DNA of 64,000 nucleotides from Methanosarcina sp. DH2 (GCF_020804225.1 NZ_WJBI01000001.1:793188-857187), one strand, 5' to 3'. Shown: positions 18,591 to 27,918, counted from the first letter of the stretch. A program made the numbers and translations. The notes: generated by a model from the letters alone, not told the origin.

Positions 18591-19031
18591 TTACTGTTTT
18601 GGTCTCATCTCTTCCGGGAACCATTCCTGAATTTCCGCGGGCATGTTGCTTTTTACATGTCCGAGCTCACCTTCACCCATGTGCCTGTACATGACACGTA
18701 GAACTCCCCGGATAACCTCAGCCGGATTTACACCGGAATCAAGTCCAAACTGCTCATGCACCCTTCTTGCAAATTCTTCTTTTTTGAACTTTTCCGGCTT
18801 GTCCCGGGGTGTCCAGCCGTCATAGTACATTCCTTTAATTACAAGAGGCAGCTGTGCCGCAAGCTGGACTGCTTCCTCCATCGGCAGCCTGTCTCTGAGT
18901 GCATGTAGCGTGCCCCTGAGAGCTTCGTATGCACTGTTCTTGCTCTGCCATTTTAACTGTTCAAGAATATCCTTAAGCCAGACATTGGTAAGTTCAATAC
19001 TGCTGTCAAGATTGGTTACACCTGTACTCAT
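18591..19031 (-). CDS. DUF2267 family protein
   Basis: This 146-residue all-helical protein matches DUF2267: LKDILEQLKWQSKNSAYEALRGTLHALRDRLPMEEAVQLAAQLPLVIKGMYYDGW, then the second half FARRVHEQFGL...AEVIRGVLRVMYRHMGEGELGHVKSNMPAEIQEWFP. The family is two similar helical halves, cytosolic, of unknown activity, and in bacteria is often near stress or membrane-stability genes. An AAGGGGGAAAT ribosome site precedes the ATG. It is followed 147 bp upstream by the DUF389 gene on the same strand. Family call is confident; function is not known. Confidence 0.9.
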   Translation of the reverse strand: MSTGVTNLDSSIELTNVWLKDILEQLKWQSKNSAYEALRGTLHALRDRLPMEEAVQLAAQLPLVIKGMYYDGWTPRDKPEKFKKEEFARRVHEQFGLDSGVNPAEVIRGVLRVMYRHMGEGELGHVKSNMPAEIQEWFPEEMRPKQ

Positions 19032-19178
19032 TCCATTTCCCCCTTGATGTCATGAAAATCAATAGCATTCGGCAGAATCAAACTAGGGTCTGTATTTATA
19101 TAATTATATCTAAGAATAAAATTCGAGAAAGAAATCGGGAAAAAACAGGGCCTAAAAAAAGAGTTTAAAGCAGCGGGT

Positions 19179-20471
19179 TTACGCAGTCTGCTGAGTCTCA
19201 ATGAACCCGACATTGACCCGGAAATCTTTATCTATAACCCTGGTGAGGCGGTTGTCGATTTGAATAGCAATATCCTGAGGGACTTCCTGTGCAGCAGGAT
19301 GAGCCACAACAACATCTACACTTACAGGCTCTTCGAAAAGAAAGTACGCAGGCTCATAATTGACAGTAACTTCGGCAAGTGTCAGCCCCATATCTGTGTA
19401 AACGGGTTCTTCAAACATAGTTGTAACTTCCTCGTTTACTTGCTGCTCAATAATATAAGCCTGGAAAGAAGCAAAACTTGTCAGGATCAGGATGACAGAG
19501 AGGACGGCAATTGCGCTGAAGAGCACTGCACTGCGTGATATTACAGCGTATCGGGCATGGTCTATAGCAGAAGACTCAAGAGGCCGAAAGCCCGCAAGCC
19601 AGAACAGAACGAGTGTGGATACATTAATGGCAAGCATGTTAATAACAGCAAGCAAAGCCGCAGCAAGAGCTACTTCCGGAAGCCCCCAGGCAAGCCCCAG
19701 CCCTGAAGTTGCTGCAGGAGGAATCAGGGCGATAGCAATAGCAACCCCTACTAGAGCAGAACCTACATTCCGCATTACGCTGATAGCGCCTGCAAGGCCC
19801 GATCCCAGGGCAAGTAATACATACAGGAAATTCGGGCTTATGCGCTCAGCAATCTGGGGCACGTCCCGAATATCAAGACCTGGAGGGAGAAAAAAAGATT
19901 CTTTAATGAGGAAGCCGAGCAGGGCAGAGACTGCAATTGCCAGCAGGAGACCCGTAACCTGCAACAATACTCCTCGAGAGGCAAGTTTTCGGTCGTCCAC
20001 TACTGTTCCGACGCTGGCAGTGATTGCGGGTCCCATTAATGGGGCAACGACCATTGCTCCGATAATGGTTGCAGCCGAGTCAAGCAGAAGCCCTGCAGTT
20101 GCAATAATTGTGCTAAGAATAAGAAAAGCAAAATAGGTTGAAGCTGCAGGTGCGAGGTGCTGTGCACGTGCGACCAGTTCTTCCCTTGAGATGCGCTCTC
20201 CGGAATACCGTCTCTTCAACACCTCAATATGTTCGGAAATAACTGTCTCAGGGGACAATACTATTGTGTATACCCCTTTAATTACTCCAGCGTCGCGCAG
20301 CTTTTCAAGCACAGGCTCGACACCTATGGGAGGGATGGGAAACTGGACAAGAGCCTCGAAGTCTCCTCTTCCGGTCTCATCCCAGACAGCGTAATCAATC
20401 TGTTCTTTATCGAGAACAGCCAGCACGGACTCTCGCTTTCCCACAGGAATAAGCACCTGGACGAGACGCAT
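19179..20471 (-). CDS. DUF389 (TIGR00341) family membrane protein
   Basis: I start at the ATG at 20471 (MRLVQVLIPVGKRE), the conserved first strand of the family, rather than the in-frame ATG at 20555. The N-terminal roughly 100 residues are a soluble alpha/beta domain. Several helices follow, with the hallmark DSAATIIGAMVVAPLMGPAIT and ISVMRNVGSALVGVAIAIALIPPAATSGLGLAWG. A C-terminal extracytoplasmic or cytosolic domain (about residues 350-430) ends the 430-residue protein, the normal length. Function is unknown. It lies in a minus-strand block with DUF2267 and YgaP-like genes, suggesting envelope or stress roles. Confidence 0.9.
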   Translation of the reverse strand: MRLVQVLIPVGKRESVLAVLDKEQIDYAVWDETGRGDFEALVQFPIPPIGVEPVLEKLRDAGVIKGVYTIVLSPETVISEHIEVLKRRYSGERISREELVARAQHLAPAASTYFAFLILSTIIATAGLLLDSAATIIGAMVVAPLMGPAITASVGTVVDDRKLASRGVLLQVTGLLLAIAVSALLGFLIKESFFLPPGLDIRDVPQIAERISPNFLYVLLALGSGLAGAISVMRNVGSALVGVAIAIALIPPAATSGLGLAWGLPEVALAAALLAVINMLAINVSTLVLFWLAGFRPLESSAIDHARYAVISRSAVLFSAIAVLSVILILTSFASFQAYIIEQQVNEEVTTMFEEPVYTDMGLTLAEVTVNYEPAYFLFEEPVSVDVVVAHPAAQEVPQDIAIQIDNRLTRVIDKDFRVNVGFIETQQTA

Positions 20472-20691
20472 GACATAATATAAAGTTGTCCGAATATATG
20501 AATTATGAAGAATAATCGATATGTAATTGCATGGAACTTGCAAATCGGTTCTCAAATATCCTGCTGCAAATATACTAAAAAAAACTCAGGGATCTCCCTT
20601 GATTAAATAACAAAAAACACTAAAACAAAAATATTAAAAGGGTATTGAAAAAAGGCATCAAAAAAATAAATGTTCAGGGCCGCTCGTCGGC

Positions 20692-21171
20692 TCAGATACT
20701 CCTGCTGCCGTTGATAGCTTCCCTTGCACGGTCTATTTCACTCTCCTGAGAAGGGACCCTATCAAAATCCCCACGCAAAGCCTTCAATGAATATTTTTCG
20801 AGCTCTATTTCTTTTCTGGTACGTATGAAAAGCCTTCTGAATACGGACACAGGGGGGCACCAACCCTGTACAGCGTGCTGGAGCAGAAAGATTGCAACCA
20901 GGATAGGCAGAATAAACCATTTTCTGCTCCGTTTTAAACCAAGCACTGCACCAATGAAAGAAAATATGGCTGCATTGGCTTCGATATAGCGTTCTATATC
21001 CCACTCATGATCAAGTTCTTTGATCCTTTTCGAAATCTCGTAATCGGTCTTGCCTGCATAGAACCTGACTGTTGCTGCGGTTTCAGAGTCGATCGCCTCA
21101 TTAATTTCTTGAGGCGTGTTAGCCCTAACACGATCTCCCCTCACGAATTCTCCAAAATCAGTCATCAACAT
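20692..21171 (-). CDS. YgaP-like (DUF2892-type) membrane protein, copy A
   Basis: Residues about 1-60 (MTDFGEFVRGDRVRANTPQEINEAID, VRFYAGKTDYEISKRIKELD) precede two hydrophobic helices with FIGAVLGLKRSRKWFILPILVAIFLLQHAVQGWCPPVSVFRR, the DUF2892/YgaP transmembrane pattern with its conserved GW-C-PP turn. A basic and helical tail (IRTRKEIELEKYSLKALRGDF) ends it. The neighbour at 21279-21767 is a close paralogue. The bacterial YgaP family couples this helix pair to rhodanese domains; none is present here. The copies probably arose by tandem duplication. Copy A retains the Cys in the turn, copy B has Ala. Confidence 0.8.
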   Translation of the reverse strand: MLMTDFGEFVRGDRVRANTPQEINEAIDSETAATVRFYAGKTDYEISKRIKELDHEWDIERYIEANAAIFSFIGAVLGLKRSRKWFILPILVAIFLLQHAVQGWCPPVSVFRRLFIRTRKEIELEKYSLKALRGDFDRVPSQESEIDRAREAINGSRSI

Positions 21172-21278
21172 AACTTCCCCTTCTAAATAAACAGAGTTTC
21201 AATTTTATAAATGAATTTTCAAGCATTTATAAACATTAAAAGTAAATGATTAAGGCCTGAATCTTAAACCCTTTACTT

Positions 21279-21767
21279 TCATTGCCAGCCTGTGTTGTGC
21301 GCCCTGCTTTTGCTCTCCTGAGAAGAAATCTCATCGAAATCCCCACGCAGGGCTTTTAAGGCATATTTTTCCACATCGATTTCCTGTCTCGTACGGATTC
21401 CAAATCTTCTGAGCACGGGTATCGGAGGAGCCCAGCCCTGTACAGCGTACTGAAGCAGGAAGGTTGCAGCTATTAAAGGCAGGATAAACCATTTCTTGCC
21501 CCTATTCAAACCAAGCACCAATCCAATCATAGAAACTACAGCCGCCCGAGCTTCAACATGACGCCCTATATCCCACTCATTATCGAGCTCTTCAATCCTT
21601 TTTGAGATTTCGTAATCGGTCTTGCCTGCATAGAACCGGACTGTTACTGCGATTTCGCGATCGATTGCCTCGTTAATATTGGGAGATGTATTTGCCCTTA
21701 CTCTGTCTCCCCTGATAAGCTCCCCAAAATCAGTAATCACATAAAATTCCCCCTCTTCATAAAGCAT
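21279..21767 (-). CDS. YgaP-like (DUF2892-type) membrane protein, copy B
   Basis: This 162-residue paralogue of the downstream gene has the same order of blocks: VITDFGELIRGDRVRANT, VRFYAGKTDYEISKRIEELDNEWDI, a two-helix segment with LLQYAVQGWAPPIPVLRRFGIRTRQEIDVEKYALKALRGDF, and a short polar tail. The Cys of the turn in copy A is Ala here, so if the Cys matters the copies have diverged in function. The start has a GAGGGGGAA site. The gap to copy A is 107 bp, so both may be expressed separately. Confidence 0.8.
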   Translation of the reverse strand: MLYEEGEFYVITDFGELIRGDRVRANTSPNINEAIDREIAVTVRFYAGKTDYEISKRIEELDNEWDIGRHVEARAAVVSMIGLVLGLNRGKKWFILPLIAATFLLQYAVQGWAPPIPVLRRFGIRTRQEIDVEKYALKALRGDFDEISSQESKSRAHNTGWQ

Positions 21768-22156
21768 ATTTTAAGGCTTTACCGTCTCCCCTGATACCCT
21801 GAACGGGAATACCTGTTACTAAAAGAGGGTGGAAGTATGACCATATAAAATTAATCATAGAAATTTATTTGATACTTATACTACGGGATAAAAAATTCGG
21901 GACGTTGCTCTGCTTTTTAAGCCTTTTCGATTTTTAAAATAGGTATCAGACACGTCTTAGGACCTCTTGATTGAGGTATCGGTCTTCAGCTCATATTATC
22001 TGGCTGACAGGCTGCCTGGATCAAGCGCGGTGCAGGATCAAGCGCGGTGCAGGAAGAAAAAATAAAAAGATCCTTTCTGGGTTCCGGAGAGGTCAACCAG
22101 TTAATCAGGCACCAGCTGAAGGTTGAAACCGGGCAAAGTTTGCATTTGTTTCTGCT
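21768..22156. other. Gap with a short duplicated segment
   Basis: GATCAAGCGCGGTGCAG occurs twice in tandem (about 22018-22053, period 17). No gene is supported in the remaining 390 bp. Confidence 0.4.
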
Positions 22157-22987
22157 TCAAAAATCGATCAGACCGTTCGGGTAATATATAATACATGTCC
22201 CCCGGAAGTATTCGCCTCCGGGATGTCTGTACCCGTTTGATCCGCTCCAGTCGAAGTTGAGCCAGTACTGAGTTTCCTGACCATCTTCAAGCACTCTTTC
22301 CGAGTACCAGACATTTTCGGCAGAAGAGTATCTCTCTGCTACGTAGTCAAGTATCTCGTAAGCCGTATCCCTGTTATTCCCTATGTAAATTTCAGGATAA
22401 GCGTGCCCGTAAGACTCATTGTATGCCGTAACTATCCTTGTATTGAATCCCATATTTTTCAAAAGAGCAGACATAACAATTGAATAGTCATCGCAGTCCC
22501 CTGTATATCCGCTGTCGATAGTCTGTGAAGCCCCAAAAAAAAATTCGGCATTTTTGTCGTACCTGTACTGCCAGTGCCTGTTTACGTGATTAAAAACATT
22601 GCAGGCATCTTCCATATTGTATCCTGAAGCTTTTCCTGTGATATTGCAGACTTCTGCCTCTATCCTTTCCTCTCCTGATCCTATAGCCCTCCGAAAGTTG
22701 AGAGACAGCAGCCTGTATTCTTTTGGATAAACAGCTCCTGATTTCTCTTCGGAATACGTCGGCACCTCAGGTATCCCCGGAGAGGGAGTACTTTCACTCA
22801 CCCCAATTCCGGTGAGATCAGTTTCTTCGGCTTCGAAATCTTCTGCCGGCACCGTACCTTCAGGCAGCAGTTTATTAATTTCATCAGTGATGAGGTTCTC
22901 CTTAAGGTTACCAGTGTCCATACAGCCGGCTGTTAGGGAGACAAGAAAAATAAGGAATAAAAATTTTAAAGCCTTTATACAGGCCAC
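22157..22987 (-). CDS. Transglutaminase-like lipoprotein
   Basis: The N-terminus is a lipoprotein signal: hydrophobic residues 8-20 then LTAGC with the lipid-bearing Cys at 22, so the protein is anchored outside the membrane. A low-complexity linker (about 25-85) leads to a transglutaminase/protease fold: Cys165 in GDCDDYS, His195 in YGHAYPE and Asp246 in WLNFDWS form the expected triad. Such archaeal proteins may crosslink or cleave surface peptides; substrates are unknown. The 276-residue length fits a single-domain member. It sits in the minus-strand envelope block but about 390 bp from the next gene, so it is likely monocistronic. Confidence 0.85.
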   Translation of the reverse strand: MACIKALKFLFLIFLVSLTAGCMDTGNLKENLITDEINKLLPEGTVPAEDFEAEETDLTGIGVSESTPSPGIPEVPTYSEEKSGAVYPKEYRLLSLNFRRAIGSGEERIEAEVCNITGKASGYNMEDACNVFNHVNRHWQYRYDKNAEFFFGASQTIDSGYTGDCDDYSIVMSALLKNMGFNTRIVTAYNESYGHAYPEIYIGNNRDTAYEILDYVAERYSSAENVWYSERVLEDGQETQYWLNFDWSGSNGYRHPGGEYFRGTCIIYYPNGLIDF

Positions 22988-23358
22988 AAAATCAGCTCCA
23001 GAAGTACGTATAAGAAATACTGTACAAAAAGTACTGTATAAGTTTAATAGATTATTAAACTTTTCTAAATATAATAGAGAAAATCTCTTTAAATTCTAAT
23101 ATTATCCTCTGGTTTCTATACCAGAGCTTATACTTCCCTTCTTCTTTTCAAAAATACCCCGCATTTAGGATAGTCTAGCCCTTCGCAATATTTTCCTTTA
23201 GGTTGGAATTGAGGGCATGATGAACAATATTTGCATTTCACGTGTGAAATAATGGATAAGATTCCCATAAATCTTCCCTGCTATTATTTCATTATCAACT
23301 ATGTATAGAATATCAAACTAAATTTCCCTGCAAATATTACATTTCCATATTTTTCTCT
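22988..23358. other. Spacer, no supported gene
   Basis: The 370-bp AT-rich spacer contains a minus-strand reading with CxxC-like residues near 23180-23240 (NCKYCSSCPQFQPK), perhaps a scrap of a small zinc-ribbon gene. No start codon or ribosome site is convincing. Confidence 0.3.
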
Positions 23359-23613
23359 TCAAGCATGGACCTGCTCCGTTTTAATCCCTGATGCCCCCGT
23401 ATTTCCTGAAGTAACCTCAGTTATTCTAAAGTAGGGCAGTCCCTTAATTGCCAGTTGAGCCATCGAATGCTCGATATCCGGAGTATATTCTTTAATCCTG
23501 AGAGGGCTGGCTATAACATTAAGCAGTTCTTCAAGACTCGGGCTGTTCGACTTCCAGGTCCCGTCACTCTGTGTTTCAGCTGTAAAGACTTTCCATTCAA
23601 TTTTTACAGACAT
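23359..23613 (-). CDS. Small protein of unknown function (copy 2 of the MSVKIEW family)
   Basis: The 84-residue product MSVKIEWKVFTAETQSDGTWKSNSPSLEELLN...MAQLAIKGLPYFRITEV is a paralogue of 16371-16640. Conservation is concentrated in the first 75 residues; the tails differ. A GGGGGATCA ribosome site precedes it. The two copies bracket the block of DUF2267, DUF389, YgaP-like and transglutaminase genes, all on the same strand, which hints at a shared regulon or a segmental duplication. No function can be assigned. Confidence 0.75.
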   Translation of the reverse strand: MSVKIEWKVFTAETQSDGTWKSNSPSLEELLNVIASPLRIKEYTPDIEHSMAQLAIKGLPYFRITEVTSGNTGASGIKTEQVHA

Positions 23614-23796
23614 TAGTATGATCCCCCATAAAAAATTGTTTATTTGGTTGCGCTAAACGCTCAAAAAAATAAATGGGTAATAATCAGATTTAAGTATTTT
23701 TATATGTTTGCATCTATAACCTTTTATTACCCATATAATCGGCTTTTTCCCTTTCAAAACCTTAAAGTATTGACAAGGAAAAAAAGTAGAGAATAA

Positions 23797-24018
23797 AATC
23801 AAAGGAAAGAGTTACTGTCTCAAGAAATTCAAGCCGGCAAGTGTACAGCTGAGTGTGTACAGACTGAACATGAACAAATTGAGCGTGTACAGACTGAATA
23901 TGAACAAATTGAGCGTATACAGACTGAATATGAACAGCTTGAGTATTTACAGATTGAACGTGTACGGACTAAATATCACAGATTGAAAAAAAGGTTATTC
24001 AGCAGAGAGCTACTTTAA
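23797..24018 (+). other. Open frame encoding 10-residue repeats, no start codon
   Basis: Bases 23851-23970 are four copies of a 30-bp unit. The plus-strand frame through them is open from 23797 to a stop at 24018 and reads (ERVQTEYEQI)n followed by TKYHRLKKRLFS, which looks like a charged helical coil. No ATG, GTG or TTG precedes the repeats in frame, so it may be a fragment of a coiled-coil gene or a chance effect of a 30-bp (multiple of three) repeat. Confidence 0.4.
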
Positions 24019-24119
24019 CCTTAATTTAATCGAGCAGTTAAGGAATAGAAATATTTACGTTAAAAAGTGCTCCTGAAGGTTGCTTTTAAACAGGGAATTT
24101 CACTTATCTTTTTGCTGCC

Positions 24120-24932
24120 TCATAGATGACTCAGGAAATCCAGCACAATCCTATTAAATTCAGCAGGTTTTTCCATATTTGGCACATGGGCACTATCAGG
24201 AATTATAATCTTTTTTGCCCTTTTGATTTTGTCTGCAAGCAGGTCAGCAGCCCTGAGGATTTCAGGATTATCAAGAGAACCGGCTACAATCAACGCAGGG
24301 ATATTGATCTCATCTAGCCGCCCGGCAGCCGGCGGATTGAGAGGATTAAGAGGGTTGGCATCGGCTATAGCCCATGTTTTATTTTCAACTGCAATCCGGT
24401 TCATTTCAGCCGCATACTGGCGGACGCGAGAGTCAACCTGCTCTGGCTGGCGGAAAATACCATCAACCCATAGACGGATTTGCAGATCACTTGCGCGGTC
24501 CAGATCCCCCTGCTCGAGAGCCTGCAGCATCTCCATAACCTGAGAAGGAGGAGCCCCTCTCATTTCAAAGCCACTCGGAGTCCCGTTAACAATGATTAGA
24601 GACAGCACCATTTCAGGGTGCTCAAGCGTGAAATCAATGGCTGTTTCTCCGCCCATGGAACAGCCCAATATGTGTGCATGTTCAATGCCGAGTTCCTGCA
24701 GCACAAGGTATAAATCCTGACGGCGGGAAACCGGCCCTGTTGCAGAATCGGATTTTCCGAACCCACGCATATCAAAGCGAAGAGCCCTGTAATGTTGTGT
24801 AAAGTCATTCCACTGCCCGTCCCACATGCGGCTGTCAACAAAGCCCGCGTGTATGAGCACAAGCACCTCGCCCTTTCCCTCAATTTCATAGTAGAGCTTC
24901 CCATCTCCAATGTCAGCGTATCCTGCAGTCAT
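24120..24932 (-). CDS. Alpha/beta hydrolase
   Basis: The 270-residue protein has the full fold: oxyanion-hole LIHAGFVDSRMW near 27-37, FDMRGFGKSD (53-62), nucleophile Ser92 in GCSMGG, acid Asp in GSLDNPE (about 222) and His in DSAHVPNME (about 248). It most resembles the 3-oxoadipate enol-lactonase/epoxide-hydrolase-type sequences. The substrate is unknown, and esterase, lactonase or haloperoxidase-like activity is possible. It stands alone on the minus strand. A second, decayed alpha/beta hydrolase lies at 33.9 kb. Confidence 0.88.
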   Translation of the reverse strand: MTAGYADIGDGKLYYEIEGKGEVLVLIHAGFVDSRMWDGQWNDFTQHYRALRFDMRGFGKSDSATGPVSRRQDLYLVLQELGIEHAHILGCSMGGETAIDFTLEHPEMVLSLIIVNGTPSGFEMRGAPPSQVMEMLQALEQGDLDRASDLQIRLWVDGIFRQPEQVDSRVRQYAAEMNRIAVENKTWAIADANPLNPLNPPAAGRLDEINIPALIVAGSLDNPEILRAADLLADKIKRAKKIIIPDSAHVPNMEKPAEFNRIVLDFLSHL

Positions 24933-25039
24933 ATCTGGTGCCTCTCTTCCTGCAATTCAGCCCTGATTACTATTATCACTATATTTCATTAATTATCTGA
25001 ATCCTCGCTCCTTATTTAGGGGCTTTCTCTCATATTGCA

Positions 25040-25190
25040 CCTGATAACCCCGGCCTTAATCCGATTTTAATCAGGGTTTTAGTCCGACCTTAATCCGATC
25101 TTAATCAGGGCCTTAGTCCAGGTCTTAGTCCGGCCTTAATCAGGACCTAATACAAATAATTCGGGCCTAACCAGGATCTTAATCAAGACC
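25040..25190. repeat. Degenerate CTTAAT(C)-rich short repeats
   Basis: About ten imperfect copies of a 12-14-bp unit (CTTAATCCGA, CTTAATCAGG, CTTAGTCCGG) run from about 25050 to the stop codon of the permease gene. The repeat is non-coding and lies 3' of a minus-strand gene. Confidence 0.55.
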
Positions 25191-27428
25191 TTAATCAGTA
25201 TCTTCTTCTTTCCTGATCCTTGCGTAGATCTTCTTAGCAGATTTTTTCAGCAGATAATTCAGGCTCTCTTTTGATATCGGTTTTGATTTTTTAACTATCA
25301 TTACAGGCTTCCTGGAATGTCTGGCAATCCTCTGGGACAGGGTCCCGAGGAAAGAAATCTTAAACCTCTCGCTCGAGTCGCCAATAATTGTCAGGTCGTA
25401 GCCGTTTGAAACTTCCAGTATGGCATCTTCTATAGAGTACCTTTCGAGCAGTTTGAAGCTGACAGGTACCGAAGTTATCTTTTTTGCCTGTTCTTCAAGT
25501 TCTCCAGCAATTTTCGCCTTTTTATCCGGGTCCTCATCAGGACTGATAATACTGATTATTCTAATTGCAGCCCCGGTATTTACAGCAAGTTTTTTTGCCA
25601 GATAAAGACCATGTACCGAATTTTCTTTTCCATTATATGCTACAAGAAGTTTCTTAATGCTGTCAGGCAGATGTCCTTTTAATAGAGCAATCTGGCTTTT
25701 TGAGGACCCGAGAACATCATTTGTTACGTCTCCGAGTGAATACTTAAACCTCTTTGATTCATGCCATCCCATAATGATTATGTCTGCATTTTCAATTTCA
25801 GCCTGTTCAATAATTGAATTTGAGATTCTGTGATCAAAAGCAACGATAAATTCTCTCTTATTTCCGAACTTTGCAGGATAAACATCGAAATCTTCCTGAA
25901 AACGATAATCCAGCTCTATTTTTTTCTCGTGATAGGCTTCCTGAGCCACCTTTAAGGTTGTCTGGCGAGGAACTTCAATTATATGCAGACAAATTATCTC
26001 ATTTCCCAGGAAATCTGCCAGTTTCAGAAGGTCTCGTTCATGCCCCGGATTGGAAACCGGCACAAGTACCCTGCCAACAGAAACTGGTTCAACACTCACT
26101 CTTTCGACATTGTTTTCCAGCAGGTCAAACAGGTTATAAGCTGGCATGGCTTTGCCTTTTCCATAAAACATGTACCAGCCAGCTCCGGCAAATATCATCA
26201 ATACAGAAAATAGTAAAGGTAAACCACCAAGAAGAGGCAGCAGTAATAAGCTCCCGACCACCCCGAATATTTGCGTGAAAGGGTATAAGGGGTCACGGAA
26301 TGTCGGTTCATATCCGGGTAGAGTCCGCTTTCTAAGGATCAATACTGCCATATTTAGCAGGATGAAAATCAAAATGTTAAAAGCCCCGCCAAGTCTTGCC
26401 AGCTGCTCTATGTCGAACAAAAACAGGAGCGCAACCATTACAGACCCGGTGACCAGTATGGCATTGTAAGGAGTTTCATACTTTTTATGGATCATGACAA
26501 ACCATTCAGGCATCAGTGCATCTCTGCTCATTGCGAAAGGAAATCTGGAGGAGGAAAGGATGGCACCATTGGCTGTTGAAAGCGTTGCAAGAAGGGCAGC
26601 AAAGGAAATAAAGAATTTTCCGGAATCTCCTCCAATCAGGCCTGCTATATCTGCCAGCGGAGTGACCGTTGTTGCGGTCCCTTCAGAGCCTGAAAATCCC
26701 ACAACTACTGCCATTATACCAACATAGAATAAGGTCACTACAACTGCTGAGGCGATAAACGCCCTTGGCAAGGTTTTTGAAGGATTTTTTACTTCCTCGG
26801 CTACTGCGGCCGCTTCTGCCAGACCAAGATAAGAGATGAAAATAATCCCTGTTGTAGTAAATATTGAGGTTATCCCGTGCGGGGCTACCGGGAAAAAATT
26901 AGCTGGCTTAACCATGAAAGACACTTCGCCGATGAACAGGACCAGTATTACCAGTAGAATAATAACGATAATGTTCTGCAGCGAACCACTGCTTTTTGCA
27001 CCCCGGTAATTAATAACTAGCAGAAGTATTCCTGTAACAGCTGCTACTAAATAGAGAGGTAGGGGATGAAAGACCTGAGAGTATTCTGCAAGCCCTATAA
27101 GTGCAAATGTACCTTTGAATACGAGTGCCAGCCAGGAACCGAGCCCGATTACTGCACCAAATGCGGCTCCCATTGTCCTGCTGATATAGTAATAGCTGCC
27201 GCCTGCTAAAGGCATGCCTGTTGCCAGCTCGGACATGCTGATTGCTGTAGCTATTGAAATGAGCCCGCCCAGCAGAAATGAGATTATTGCTCCTGAACCT
27301 GCATTCGCCATGGCAATTCCGGGAAGGAGGAATATTCCTGCCCCTATCATTGTTCCGGTGCCTATTGCAAAAGTTGAGAAAAAACCCAGGCTGCGCCCCA
27401 GTCTTTCCGTTGTTTCAACTGGCGCCAT
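25191..27428 (-). CDS. APC-superfamily amino-acid permease with C-terminal universal-stress domains
   Basis: Residues about 10-420 are a 12-helix transporter of the amino acid-polyamine-organocation type: FAIGTGTMIGAGIFLLPG in helix 1 carries the substrate-binding G-x-G-I-F element, and GLAEAAAVAEEVKNPSKTLPRAF marks helix 6-7. Residues about 445-590 and 600-725 are two UspA-like domains (RVLVPVSNPGHERDLL, AYNGKENSVHGLYLAKKL, TIIGDSSERFKISFLGTLSQRIARHSRKPVMIVKK). The nucleotide-binding G-x2-G-x9-G(S/T) pattern is only partly kept in the second. USP tails are thought to gate transport by nucleotide. The length of 745 is normal for this fusion. Confidence 0.9.
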   Translation of the reverse strand: MAPVETTERLGRSLGFFSTFAIGTGTMIGAGIFLLPGIAMANAGSGAIISFLLGGLISIATAISMSELATGMPLAGGSYYYISRTMGAAFGAVIGLGSWLALVFKGTFALIGLAEYSQVFHPLPLYLVAAVTGILLLVINYRGAKSSGSLQNIIVIILLVILVLFIGEVSFMVKPANFFPVAPHGITSIFTTTGIIFISYLGLAEAAAVAEEVKNPSKTLPRAFIASAVVVTLFYVGIMAVVVGFSGSEGTATTVTPLADIAGLIGGDSGKFFISFAALLATLSTANGAILSSSRFPFAMSRDALMPEWFVMIHKKYETPYNAILVTGSVMVALLFLFDIEQLARLGGAFNILIFILLNMAVLILRKRTLPGYEPTFRDPLYPFTQIFGVVGSLLLLPLLGGLPLLFSVLMIFAGAGWYMFYGKGKAMPAYNLFDLLENNVERVSVEPVSVGRVLVPVSNPGHERDLLKLADFLGNEIICLHIIEVPRQTTLKVAQEAYHEKKIELDYRFQEDFDVYPAKFGNKREFIVAFDHRISNSIIEQAEIENADIIIMGWHESKRFKYSLGDVTNDVLGSSKSQIALLKGHLPDSIKKLLVAYNGKENSVHGLYLAKKLAVNTGAAIRIISIISPDEDPDKKAKIAGELEEQAKKITSVPVSFKLLERYSIEDAILEVSNGYDLTIIGDSSERFKISFLGTLSQRIARHSRKPVMIVKKSKPISKESLNYLLKKSAKKIYARIRKEEDTD

Positions 27429-27553
27429 CTATATCTCCGTCTCTCCAGGGTTCGCGAATAGGTAAATCAGGCCCTGTATAAACTTTCATTTTATAATTAT
27501 GCCTGCAGTATTGATTATACACTTCCGCACCATACATCCGGGCAGGCAAAGAG

Positions 27554-27810
27554 AGTTCAAATCCCTGCTTAATGGATCCTGCTTTCGAATAAAAATCTCC
27601 GAAAAACGTCATTTTCCTCCTGCAGTACGGTTTCAATCTCTGTTTTAGCGGGTCATGAATTATAAGTCTTTAGAGGAAGAAGGCAACCTATTTCTGATCA
27701 AAAGGCTTCGATCCTGTCTTAGTGATTCTTGCTTTCAAATAGTACATATAATTATCCGTCGAGGGCATATTTAAGTTTCAATTCACATTTAATGGGCACT
27801 GCTTTCGAAT
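27554..27810 (+). CRISPR. Relict CRISPR repeats, group 1 (four degenerate copies)
   Basis: Copies at about 27554-27590 (AATGGATCCTGCTTTCGAAT end), 27630-27660 (GTTTCAATCTCTGTTTTAG start), 27705-27740 and 27775-27810 all follow the pattern of the live repeat at 39.4-42.3 kb in the same orientation. Their ends are spaced 70, 80 and 70 bp, against about 73 bp in the live array, leaving pseudo-spacers of 34-44 bp. This looks like a four-unit decayed array. It lies between the permease gene and the next leftward small genes. Confidence 0.65.
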
Positions 27811-27918
27811 CAGTTACTTTCTGCACTTATAACTTATTATTTTTACTGTCCTGCCTTGATGTTTCCTGACATGATAATAGCTTTCCAGATCTCCTCAGCC
27901 TCGCTACATCCTTCTTCG

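Noticed and set aside
19492-20136. 214-codon frame on the plus strand
   Set aside because: It is the antisense shadow of the DUF389 gene and has no start signal.
27551-27570. GTTCAAATCCC as the T-arm of a tRNA gene
   Set aside because: No acceptor, D or anticodon stems can be formed around it; it is part of a CRISPR-repeat relic.
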